DNA of 64,000 nucleotides, taken from Pedobacter caeni. GTDB taxonomy: Bacteria; Bacteroidota; Bacteroidia; Sphingobacteriales; Sphingobacteriaceae. Positions 27,996 to 36,057 of the stretch are shown here, piece by piece; position 1 is the first letter of the stretch, and each line of letters starts with the position of its first letter. The translations under genes were made by a program, and so were the position numbers. The DNA lies in assembly GCF_900129215.1 (NCBI RefSeq), contig NZ_FQUQ01000004.1, forward strand, positions 682,001-746,000. The letters run 5' to 3'. A model generated the notes under the pieces. It had not been told where the DNA came from. It did no database searches and saw only the letters and a program-made list of their open reading frames with translations.

Positions 27996-28694
27996 CTAAA
28001 TCGTTTCCAGATACAACTTCTGCAGATCACCTGCAGAAATATCCTTTGCATTTAAAGTATGAACCAAAGAGCCCTGACGCATAATTCCGATCCTTGTTCC
28101 CACATTTACCGCGTTAAAAATATCATGAGTAGCCATAAACACTGCTTTCCCTGCTGCAGAAAGCTGTTTGACAATTTCACTGAACTCATGGGTGGCTTTG
28201 GGATCCAAACCGCTTGTTGGCTCATCCATTAGGATGACCGCTGCATTTTTTGCTACCGCAATGGCAATACCTACTTTTTGTCTCATGCCCTTGCTATAAT
28301 TCCCCACTCTTTTATGAAAAGCCTCAGGCTGTAAACCTGCCTGGAGCAAATACTGTTCAAGTTCCTCTCTTTTATACCTGAATCCTGCAATACGGCTAAA
28401 GAAATCCAGGTTTTCCAGGCTCGTCAGGTTCGCATACAGCATCACCACTTCTGGAATATAGGCCAGGAAACGTTTGGTATTGGCCTGATTTGGAGAAACC
28501 AGCAGACCATTTACCAATGCTTGTCCGGAACTTGCAGCTGTAAACCCTAAAAACAGATTGATAGTGGTGGTTTTGCCGGCTCCGTTTTGCCCCAACAGAC
28601 AGAATACTTCCCCGGGTTCAACACTCAGGTTCAACCGGTCAAGGGCCGTTTGATCTCCATATTTTTTAGTCAGTTCTATTGCTTGTAACATCAT
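27996..28694 (-). CDS. ABC transporter ATP-binding protein
   Basis: 232-residue ATPase subunit. Walker A GQNGAGKTT (near 35-43), Q-loop region, signature YSKGMRQKVGIA and Walker B with AVILMDEPTSGLD are all present, followed by the switch His (MATHDIF). It is of the ABC-2/CcmA type that drives DUF3526 permeases or NosF-like exporters. It is the last gene of a four-gene operon (permease, permease, TonB-dependent receptor, ATPase; gaps of 3, 11 and 10 bases) transcribed away from the lanthipeptide genes. Immunity or export of the lanthipeptide is the likely role (LanF-like), which is inference. Confidence 0.93.
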   Translation of the reverse strand: MMLQAIELTKKYGDQTALDRLNLSVEPGEVFCLLGQNGAGKTTTINLFLGFTAASSGQALVNGLLVSPNQANTKRFLAYIPEVVMLYANLTSLENLDFFSRIAGFRYKREELEQYLLQAGLQPEAFHKRVGNYSKGMRQKVGIAIAVAKNAAVILMDEPTSGLDPKATHEFSEIVKQLSAAGKAVFMATHDIFNAVNVGTRIGIMRQGSLVHTLNAKDISAGDLQKLYLETI

Positions 28695-28704
28695 CAGGCT
28701 AAGA

Positions 28705-30879
28705 TTAAAATTTGATACCTATAGACAATTTCACATTAAAGGGATCTCCATCGATATAATAGAAATTACGTCCTTCATAAGGAAAACCGGAGATGATATC
28801 ACCTGAAGACATGTAGCGTTTCCCGGTCAGGTTATCCGCGATCATCCGAAAGAAATACTTGTCCTGAACATAACTGATTCCTGCATCAAATTTGGTGTAA
28901 TCAGGAATGAACTGGTCTTTATCTGAAGTACTGCGTTTGATGATTGTGGTTTGTCCCAGACTCAGGTTCAGACTCGCCAGATTCCTTAAAGGGAACTTAT
29001 ACTGTATCCAGGTATTGAAGATCTGTTGCGGTGTCTGAGGCATTTGTTTATCCAAACGTTTGGGATCTTTATCTTTGGTAATGACTGCTTTTACAAATGT
29101 ATAATTGGTGACCAATGAAAGTTGATCAGTGATATTACCGATAACATCCAGTTCTATGCCCTTGCTGGTCACCTCCCCAAACTGTATCCTATAGCCAGCA
29201 TTCACTTCATCGTTGGCTGCAGTATTAATTCTGATGGTATGAAAACCTGTTAAAGTGGTATACAAACGGGAATTAAACCAATTCCGTTTCAGGCCGATCT
29301 CCAGATTTTTTCCCCTCTGAGGATCCAAAGGTTCCGCACCAATCACTTCTCTTGCGGCATTGACAATCGCTTTCTGGCCAGTTTGTGGAACAAAAGACTG
29401 ATCATACAAAAAGAAAGCAGTAGTGGAGCTGTCGATCAGGTAAGTTAGCGCTGCACGTGGAGAAAGGGCATTTTGGTTTTGTTTAACAGGAACCACACCT
29501 CTCGAATTGGTGGTTATTTTCTCATTTGTAAACCAGGTATACCTCGCACCGATCGTTAACAATAGCTTTTTATGCAGTTGAATATTGTCGTAGGCAAAAG
29601 CAGATTTTAAAAAAGTATTGTTGGTGATTCTGGTCAGGCGTGTCGTTTGACGGGCCTGATCGGGATCTACAAAATTTGAAGGATTTGCTAAAGTGTAAGG
29701 GAATTCGATTTTGCCATTGTTCAGTGACAAGGAGTCTCTGCTGTTGGTATATTCGGCGCCAAATAATAACTGATGACCAATTGGGCCAGTCCTGACTTTA
29801 CCACTTGCGAACAATTGGGATGAAAATGTTTTTCCTGAGCCCATGCTCAGGCTTGACCTTCTATTCGTCATTCCATTTGGTTCGAAATACACCTTACTTC
29901 CTTTGGAAGTCATGTTCCAACTGGCGTAGGGAGCCAATAAATAAGACGACTGCGAAGTCAGTTGCCAGTCTTTGTTAAATTTATGAACAGCATAAATTCT
30001 GCCGGTTTGATTTTGGGCATAACTAATCGGCAATCCATTTCCTGCACTGTAATTAATTCCGATTGGCCCGCTGAGTTTATCTGCTTCACTCCGTACTTTA
30101 TCAAGAGAGGACCCATATTGACTTTCCCCTCTTACCAGATTATACTCTGCCAATACAAAAGTGTTGGGGCTGAAGTTGTATTGCAATACAGGTGCGATCA
30201 CATATTTATCCGTACGCATTTCATTCAGATAAGAATCCCTGTGCTGATAAGTGGTATTGAAACGGTAAGAAAAACCTTTTTTCTTCACTTCAGATCCAAT
30301 ATCAACTGATGTCCGGAAGAAGTTAAAACTTCCCCCATTGACCACCACATTCAATAGTTTCTGACCGGGTGTCTTGGTAGAAATGTTTATCGATCCTCCG
30401 GGTTCTCCATAGGAATTTAAAAACCCTGCAGGGCCTTTCACAAATTCTATGCTCTCGACCAGCGATTCATCGTCGATCAAAGCTCCATAACTGAAGCGGC
30501 GTGACATGCCATTGTAAGTGGAAAAAGCATTAAATCCCCGGATCTGAGCGGTAGCAGAATTGTCAAAAGGGGTACTGTTGAGTGCAAAATAAACACCGCT
30601 GACATTTCTGGCGGCATCTCTAAGCTCCAAACCTCCTTGTTGTTGTAGCAGTGAAGAGGAAATGCTGATGATACTCTGGGGAGTCTGTAATAGAGGTTGC
30701 TGTAATTTCAAGGTATTGGTAAGGGTCTCCGGGCGTAACCTGACCACCCTCTGTTTCACCACATTGACCTCCTTTAATTTGTTGACTTTCTGAACACGGG
30801 AAGCGGTATCGCTCTTCTGCCCATAACTCAGGGGCTGATAGATCAAATAGAGGAAGGTTAAGTAAATTATTCTTTTCAT
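28705..30879 (-). CDS. TonB-dependent siderophore-type receptor
   Basis: 724-residue outer-membrane receptor. Signal peptide (MKRIIYLTFLYLIYQPLSYG), plug domain (LQTPQSIISISSSLLQQQGG near 67-86, IRGFNAFSTYNGM, the GPAGFLNSYGEPGGSINIST box) and a 22-strand type barrel ending in FNVKLSIGIKF. It has no CarboxypepD domain, so it belongs to the FhuA-like siderophore group rather than SusC. It sits inside an ABC exporter operon between a permease and the ATPase, next to the lanthipeptide genes. It may pass the modified peptide or an iron chelator across the outer membrane, or serve as its receptor; this is inference. Confidence 0.92.
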   Translation of the reverse strand: MKRIIYLTFLYLIYQPLSYGQKSDTASRVQKVNKLKEVNVVKQRVVRLRPETLTNTLKLQQPLLQTPQSIISISSSLLQQQGGLELRDAARNVSGVYFALNSTPFDNSATAQIRGFNAFSTYNGMSRRFSYGALIDDESLVESIEFVKGPAGFLNSYGEPGGSINISTKTPGQKLLNVVVNGGSFNFFRTSVDIGSEVKKKGFSYRFNTTYQHRDSYLNEMRTDKYVIAPVLQYNFSPNTFVLAEYNLVRGESQYGSSLDKVRSEADKLSGPIGINYSAGNGLPISYAQNQTGRIYAVHKFNKDWQLTSQSSYLLAPYASWNMTSKGSKVYFEPNGMTNRRSSLSMGSGKTFSSQLFASGKVRTGPIGHQLLFGAEYTNSRDSLSLNNGKIEFPYTLANPSNFVDPDQARQTTRLTRITNNTFLKSAFAYDNIQLHKKLLLTIGARYTWFTNEKITTNSRGVVPVKQNQNALSPRAALTYLIDSSTTAFFLYDQSFVPQTGQKAIVNAAREVIGAEPLDPQRGKNLEIGLKRNWFNSRLYTTLTGFHTIRINTAANDEVNAGYRIQFGEVTSKGIELDVIGNITDQLSLVTNYTFVKAVITKDKDPKRLDKQMPQTPQQIFNTWIQYKFPLRNLASLNLSLGQTTIIKRSTSDKDQFIPDYTKFDAGISYVQDKYFFRMIADNLTGKRYMSSGDIISGFPYEGRNFYYIDGDPFNVKLSIGIKF

Positions 30880-30890
30880 TTATGTATGGG

Positions 30891-32315
30891 TTATTTGAGT
30901 ATGCTTTTTTTTCTTGCAATCCATAAAACCAGGGCAATGGCCAACCAGAGGGGTATCGTGTTGGTTAAAATCCGGCTAGTCCTTGTTTCATCCTTTGCAG
31001 GCTGAAAAACGGGTAGGTTCATCACCTCTTTACGGCTTAATTTTTTATTGGCCAGGAGATAACTGTTCATCAGTTTCACCCAAAGGTTTTGAAAGTCTCC
31101 TGCTTGTTGCTGGTAAAAGAGATAATCCCTTAAATCAGTCTGGGCGGTTGCATTGATCAGACTTTGCATTTGAGCGACAGGATTTAACCAGGCCGTTTTG
31201 CTTAACCAGGAATTATGTGCCTTTGCTCCGGCATGGTATTTTTTTACATTTTCGTTCATCCGCCTGCCAAGCAGGTCATAGTAGGCCACAAATCTTTTGT
31301 TTCCATATTGGGCGGTATCCGATGATTGTTTCAAGGGTAGATACTGTGGGTTATTGCGGTAAAAATGAACCAGCAACTCCTTAATGGGCATTTCCCAGGT
31401 ATCCAGCATCGTTTCTCTTTGATGGGAAACCAGTTCAGTCCGTAAAGGCATAGGATACTTCAATGCGGCCAGTTTATTCATAAGAGCTGGCAGAATTAAA
31501 GTCAGCAGCAACCAGATCCCCAGCAAAGTCAGGGAGTTGATACGGGAAGATTTGCGCAAGACCACGACCAGCCAGCAGATAGAAAACCAGAATAAAAGAT
31601 AAGTGGTCAGCACGAAAAACCAGAGGAGCACATCAGCTCCTGACAATAAAGTCCCCTTTGGATGCAACAAAAAACCAATGATGCTCAGGATCCAGCCAAG
31701 CATGCAAACCATTAACAAACGGAACAACAGTTTATGAAACAGAATCCGGTTGAGGTCTCCGCTTTGCACATTTAACAAACGGTCTGTCTGTTGCTCCTTT
31801 TCTTTGGCATACAGATCATAACAAAGGATAATGATCAGCAGCGGAAACAAATAGATCAGTACAAAAGAAAAATCAAAATTCCCGGAAGCCAGTTTCTCCG
31901 GATTGGCAATCTCTGCATTGGGCGGAGTAAGGATATCCCGTTTACTGTTAATGATGTCAAAATAAGGAAGAATATCGCGTTGACCGATCGCCATTAAAGC
32001 CAATCCCTTTGGTGGATTTGTAGCAATTGGCGATGCCCGGTATTCAATCACCTGTGGTAATCCTGCCTGCGCAGCCAATGTCTTTCCTTTGCTGGTACTC
32101 GTGTCTGCGTCAAAACGCCCAAGCAGCTCCTGAAAATGAGATTTTTGGTTTTGAACCAAGGTATCCAGTCCTGAAAGTTGTTGTCCGACAAAGTGATGTC
32201 CTGTGCTCAGGCTATAAAAGCCCATCAACAGGAAGAAGATAAGAATCAGTAGCTGAGCAGGCTGACGAAGAAATTGACGCCATTCAAAGCTGAAAATTAA
32301 TTTAAGTAATGGCAT
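30891..32315 (-). CDS. ABC-2 type permease, DUF3526 family (second)
   Basis: 474-residue inner-membrane protein with membrane helices near the N-terminus (about 20-37), four to five in the middle (about 155-290) and one at the C-terminus (IPLWLAIALVLWIARKK). A large soluble domain lies between the first two membrane regions, as in DUF3526 permeases. It starts 3 bases after the stop of the neighbouring permease and shares the same organisation, so the two likely form a heterodimer with the ATPase encoded at 27996-28694. Confidence 0.88.
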   Translation of the reverse strand: MPLLKLIFSFEWRQFLRQPAQLLILIFFLLMGFYSLSTGHHFVGQQLSGLDTLVQNQKSHFQELLGRFDADTSTSKGKTLAAQAGLPQVIEYRASPIATNPPKGLALMAIGQRDILPYFDIINSKRDILTPPNAEIANPEKLASGNFDFSFVLIYLFPLLIIILCYDLYAKEKEQQTDRLLNVQSGDLNRILFHKLLFRLLMVCMLGWILSIIGFLLHPKGTLLSGADVLLWFFVLTTYLLFWFSICWLVVVLRKSSRINSLTLLGIWLLLTLILPALMNKLAALKYPMPLRTELVSHQRETMLDTWEMPIKELLVHFYRNNPQYLPLKQSSDTAQYGNKRFVAYYDLLGRRMNENVKKYHAGAKAHNSWLSKTAWLNPVAQMQSLINATAQTDLRDYLFYQQQAGDFQNLWVKLMNSYLLANKKLSRKEVMNLPVFQPAKDETRTSRILTNTIPLWLAIALVLWIARKKSILK

Positions 32316-32318
32316 ATC

Positions 32319-33746
32319 CTAAAACAGTGAAGATTTCGAAACGAAGTGTAAAGACAGGGAGAGCAGCAATACCCAGCAGCAAATGGAGATTATTCCCGTT
32401 TTCTGCATCGCGGCAACCTTGGAAAGAGAAGGGAAATCATACTGAAAATCCTTCAGCTGCCGGAAAAATTCCGGACTTGCAATATAAGCCTGCTGACCTT
32501 TCTGAGGATGATTTGCCAGTTCCAGATTTAACTCCCGGATCAATCCGTTCCGGTATTTTTTTGCCTGCATAAAGAAATTCTGATGATGGTAAAAATCTGT
32601 CCCCGACATGGCCATAGAGAGCCGTTTCAAACTGATAAAAGGGTTCAGTAACCCTGCGCTATTCAGAAAAGACTGCTGCTGGTTAAAGGTATCTTCCAAC
32701 TCCGCATAGTAATGATCAAACACCTTATTCTGATAATCTTCATTGTACTGCAGGATTAAGCCATCCGCATTCACTGGCAACTGACTGGCGATAGCTACTT
32801 TATATTTTTTCAGTAAGGCATTCAGGTAATTTCCGGCTCTTTCCTGATAAGGTGGATCACCATTAATACCTTTTAAAAACCCTGCCCTGATATGGTCCTT
32901 AAAGGCGGCCCTTGACATTAAAGGATAGCGTTTATCCGCCAGCCCTGTCGCTATTTTAGGCAACAAGACACAGCTGAAAAGCCATAGGCTTAAAACAATC
33001 ATGATTGCCGTCCCCGAGCCTTTACTCAATACAGAGACCAGAACTCCGGTTAAAGTCAGGAGCAGATAGAACAACACATATCCGGCAATAATGAAGAGAA
33101 ACCTGCCAATTAAAGATATACCTGAAGGCGCAAAAAATAAGCAGCACAACACTACCAGAAAAATGGGCAAAACCAGCAAAATCACAAAAAGGTAATTGGC
33201 AAATACTTTTCCCCATACCAGCTGAACCGGCTTTATCCCCTGAGCCATCAACATTTTAAATGTGCCGGATTCCTTTTCAAAAGTCAATGATGAGGAACTG
33301 ATAAATAACAACAATAAAGGGATAAGCAATTGCATGATCATCGCTATGGTAAAGGACCCGAAGCGCATCAGCGCATCATTACTTTCTGCATTACTATAAT
33401 CGACCTCATGCTGCACATGTGCCTCTACCCGGTAGGTCGTGCCGAAGTAATCATTTAATCCCGGATCAAATGCACTGATCAGATTCAGGGGTTTAAAAAG
33501 AACGGTTCCGAAATGAGCAGCATCATGTGGATTGGTATGTTGAGCCTTAAACTGATCCCGGAACTTTGCGTTGGATCGTTCCCTGCTTTGCTGATCCTGC
33601 CGGTACTGAAAAACAGTAAGCAAACTGCTGACGGCAAACAGTGTATAAACGATGACCGCCAATGTACTCATGATGCGGTCACGGTAAGCCAACCGAAACT
33701 CTTTCCAGACTAAAGTCCGTAATGTAGGGGATAAGTTCAAAGACAT
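32319..33746 (-). CDS. ABC-2 type permease, DUF3526 family (first)
   Basis: 475-residue inner-membrane protein and first gene of the divergent operon. It begins TLVWKEFRLAYRDRIMSTLA and then a first helix. A large extracytoplasmic domain follows, then the ABC-2 core with LTFEKESGTFKMLMAQGI and several helices (about 140-270), and a C-terminal helix (IISICCWVLLLSLSLHFVS). The KESGTFK segment is typical of the coupling region in this family. It is transcribed divergently from the exporter gene across a 78-base intergenic region holding two inverted repeats. Confidence 0.9.
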   Translation of the reverse strand: MSLNLSPTLRTLVWKEFRLAYRDRIMSTLAVIVYTLFAVSSLLTVFQYRQDQQSRERSNAKFRDQFKAQHTNPHDAAHFGTVLFKPLNLISAFDPGLNDYFGTTYRVEAHVQHEVDYSNAESNDALMRFGSFTIAMIMQLLIPLLLLFISSSSLTFEKESGTFKMLMAQGIKPVQLVWGKVFANYLFVILLVLPIFLVVLCCLFFAPSGISLIGRFLFIIAGYVLFYLLLTLTGVLVSVLSKGSGTAIMIVLSLWLFSCVLLPKIATGLADKRYPLMSRAAFKDHIRAGFLKGINGDPPYQERAGNYLNALLKKYKVAIASQLPVNADGLILQYNEDYQNKVFDHYYAELEDTFNQQQSFLNSAGLLNPFISLKRLSMAMSGTDFYHHQNFFMQAKKYRNGLIRELNLELANHPQKGQQAYIASPEFFRQLKDFQYDFPSLSKVAAMQKTGIISICCWVLLLSLSLHFVSKSSLF

Positions 33747-33758
33747 TTACATAAATTA

Positions 33759-33777
33759 ATTGCATCAAAGTTGCATT
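33759..33777. promoter_or_regulatory. Candidate operator 1 (inverted repeat) in divergent promoter
   Basis: ATTGCATC-AAA-GTTGCATT is a near-inverted repeat (six of eight arm positions pair). It lies 13 bases upstream of the first permease start. It is an imperfect copy of the perfect repeat at 41926-41944 upstream of the precursor peptide gene, with the same arm length and the same AAA spacer. Confidence 0.5.
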
Positions 33778-33790
33778 ATAATTATCATAT

Positions 33791-33809
33791 TTGCAACAGT
33801 GTTGTATTT
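33791..33809. promoter_or_regulatory. Candidate operator 2 (inverted repeat) in divergent promoter
   Basis: TTTGCAAC-AGT-GTTGTATT keeps the perfect left arm of the precursor-upstream repeat; the right arm matches at five of eight positions. Its centre is 32 bases from candidate operator 1, about three helical turns, so the two would face the same side of the DNA. It ends 15 bases before the exporter start. Confidence 0.45.
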
Positions 33810-33824
33810 AAGATTATACTATAT

Positions 33825-36029
33825 ATGTCTCCTATTTTCTCTTTCGGCAGGAAGTTTCCTTTTTACAAACAGCCAGATGCAATGGACTGCGGGCCTGTGT
33901 GCCTGAAGATCATTACGGAATATTATGGAAAGACTTTCCCTTTGTCGCATTTCAGGAAATTATGCAATATCGGAAAACAGGGGACCACCATGGCCAGCAT
34001 GATCGCTGCTTCGAAGTCACTGGGTTTTAAGACTCTTGCGGCAGAATTACCTTACCTGCAACTGCTAAACAAAGTATCCCTTCCCTGCATCCTTCACTGG
34101 GAAAAAGAACATTACGTTGTTTTATATCATATTACCGATAAATACGCCTGGTTATCCGATCCTGCAATGAGCAGCAAGCTGAAGATCAAAACCAGGGATT
34201 TCCTCAATTCCTGGCAGATAGAAGAAGGCAGTGATATAGGCAGGGTTTTGCTGCTGGAAAACACTCCTGCCTTTCAGGAACAACAAAGTATACCGGAACA
34301 AGCGGCTTCGTTATGGTCACTGCTCCCCTACCTCAAATTACATCGCAAAAGTTTAATTCCCATCGGTCTTAGCCTGGTTCTTGCCAGTGTTTTCTCTTTA
34401 ATCATTCCATTACTGACCCAACTGATTGTTGATAAAGGGATAAACGGAAAAAACACCAATCTTCTTTTCCTGATCTGCATCGGCCAGCTGATGTTGTTCT
34501 CCGGGCGAATGCTGATGGATTTCCTTCGTGCCCGTCTCCTTTTCAGACTGGGGGCACGAACGAGTATTACGCTGTTAAAAGAATTCCTTGCAAAGCTGAT
34601 GAAATTACCTTTTACCTTTTTTGACAACCGACAGGCGGGAGACAACATGCAAAGGGTGAATGACAACCAGCGTGTGGAAGAGTTTCTGACCAATTCGCTG
34701 ATCAGCTTTATCCTCTCCCTGATCACCCTCCTTGTCCTGGGTGGAGTATTATGGTATTACAACTGGCAAATCTTTCTGATTTTCATCGCTGGTGCAACAC
34801 TCAGCGTATTATGGTCCAATTCATTTAAGCAAAAAAGAAAGATCATCGACCAGAAAAAATTCAAAGTACTTTCCGCCAATCAACAGCTGTTGCTGGAGAT
34901 TTTTTATGCCATGCAGGAGATTAAACTGACGGGCAGTGAAAAAGAAAAACAAGAATTATGGGAAGGTTTACAAGACCGCTCCTATGATTTGAAGCTCGAG
35001 GCTTTGCAACTCGATCAGCTGATGCAAGGTATCGGGTATTTCATTAATGAGGTCAAAAATGTTTTTATCACTTATGCCGCTGCCATGCTGGTGATCAATG
35101 ATCAGGTCACTTTAGGTGGTATGCTGGCCATTACCTATATCTGCGGACAGCTCAATACCCCGATCACTCAACTGATCGAATTCGCCAGGGTTTCCCAGAA
35201 TACAAAATTCAGTCTGCAGCGTATGGCAGAAGTTCATCAGGAAATCCCGGAAGATTTTGAACTCAAAGATCAGCATGTCCCTTCAGGTCCCCGGGACATC
35301 ATACTAAAGCAACTCAGCTTTCAATATGGAAACCCTCAGGCACCGTTTGTCTTAAAAAACGTAGACCTGTTTATCCCCGCAGGGAAAGTTACCGCCATCG
35401 TAGGCATGAGCGGAAGCGGCAAAACAACCCTCATTAAGCTCTTACTGAAATTTTATGAGATTAGTAAAGGCTCCATCACCGTTGGAGACCAGTCCTTAGC
35501 TCAGCTTCATGCCAAAGCCTGGAGGGCATCCTGTGGTGTAGTGATGCAGGATGGCTATATTTTTATGGATACCATTGCCAATAACATCTATGCAGGTGCA
35601 ATTGTCAAAAATGAAAAACGTCTTCATGAAGTAGCCAGAATGGCGAACATGCATGATTTCTTCAGTTCCATGCCTTTCGGTTACCAGACTGTAGTTGGAA
35701 GAGACGGATATGGATTAAGTGAAGGACAAAAACAGCGGCTCCTGATTGCCAGACTGATCTATAGAAATCCATCTTATGTCTTTCTCGACGAAGCCACCAA
35801 TTCCCTGGATGCCCATAATGAATTGTCCATTGTCAATAACCTGAATGAATTCTTTAAAGGCAAAACTGTATTGATTGTTGCCCATAGACTAAGCACCGTA
35901 AAAAATGCAGATCAGATAGTGGTCCTGAATCAGGGTGCGCTCGTAGAAAAAGGCACACATCAGGAGTTGATTCAACTTAAAGGCAGCTATTACCACCTCA
36001 TTAAAAATCAATTAGAACTCAGTAAATAA
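33825..36029 (+). CDS. lanT: Peptidase-containing ABC exporter (C39 peptidase, PCAT)
   Basis: 734-residue exporter that cuts double-Gly leader peptides and exports the core peptide. I chose the ATG at 33825 because it places FYKQPDAMDCGPVCLKII near the N-terminus as usual; the upstream ATG at 33771 would extend coding into the operator region. C39 peptidase residues are Cys22, His96 (EHYVVL) and Asp112 (LSDPA). A six-helix membrane domain follows (about 145-420), then the ATPase with GMSGSGKTT, signature LSEGQKQRLLIARL and Walker B VFLDEATNSLD. It is the first gene of the biosynthetic operon, and its expected substrate is the GG-leader peptide at 41651-41845. No HlyD or TolC partner gene is nearby. 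Confidence 0.95.
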   Translation: MSPIFSFGRKFPFYKQPDAMDCGPVCLKIITEYYGKTFPLSHFRKLCNIGKQGTTMASMIAASKSLGFKTLAAELPYLQLLNKVSLPCILHWEKEHYVVLYHITDKYAWLSDPAMSSKLKIKTRDFLNSWQIEEGSDIGRVLLLENTPAFQEQQSIPEQAASLWSLLPYLKLHRKSLIPIGLSLVLASVFSLIIPLLTQLIVDKGINGKNTNLLFLICIGQLMLFSGRMLMDFLRARLLFRLGARTSITLLKEFLAKLMKLPFTFFDNRQAGDNMQRVNDNQRVEEFLTNSLISFILSLITLLVLGGVLWYYNWQIFLIFIAGATLSVLWSNSFKQKRKIIDQKKFKVLSANQQLLLEIFYAMQEIKLTGSEKEKQELWEGLQDRSYDLKLEALQLDQLMQGIGYFINEVKNVFITYAAAMLVINDQVTLGGMLAITYICGQLNTPITQLIEFARVSQNTKFSLQRMAEVHQEIPEDFELKDQHVPSGPRDIILKQLSFQYGNPQAPFVLKNVDLFIPAGKVTAIVGMSGSGKTTLIKLLLKFYEISKGSITVGDQSLAQLHAKAWRASCGVVMQDGYIFMDTIANNIYAGAIVKNEKRLHEVARMANMHDFFSSMPFGYQTVVGRDGYGLSEGQKQRLLIARLIYRNPSYVFLDEATNSLDAHNELSIVNNLNEFFKGKTVLIVAHRLSTVKNADQIVVLNQGALVEKGTHQELIQLKGSYYHLIKNQLELSK

Positions 36030-36057
36030 TCCATTTTAAAATAAAACCAGAATAAAA

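Noticed and set aside
33771..33824. Upstream ATG extending the exporter by 18 residues
   Set aside because: The extension runs through the inverted-repeat region and moves the C39 cysteine motif away from its usual N-terminal position.
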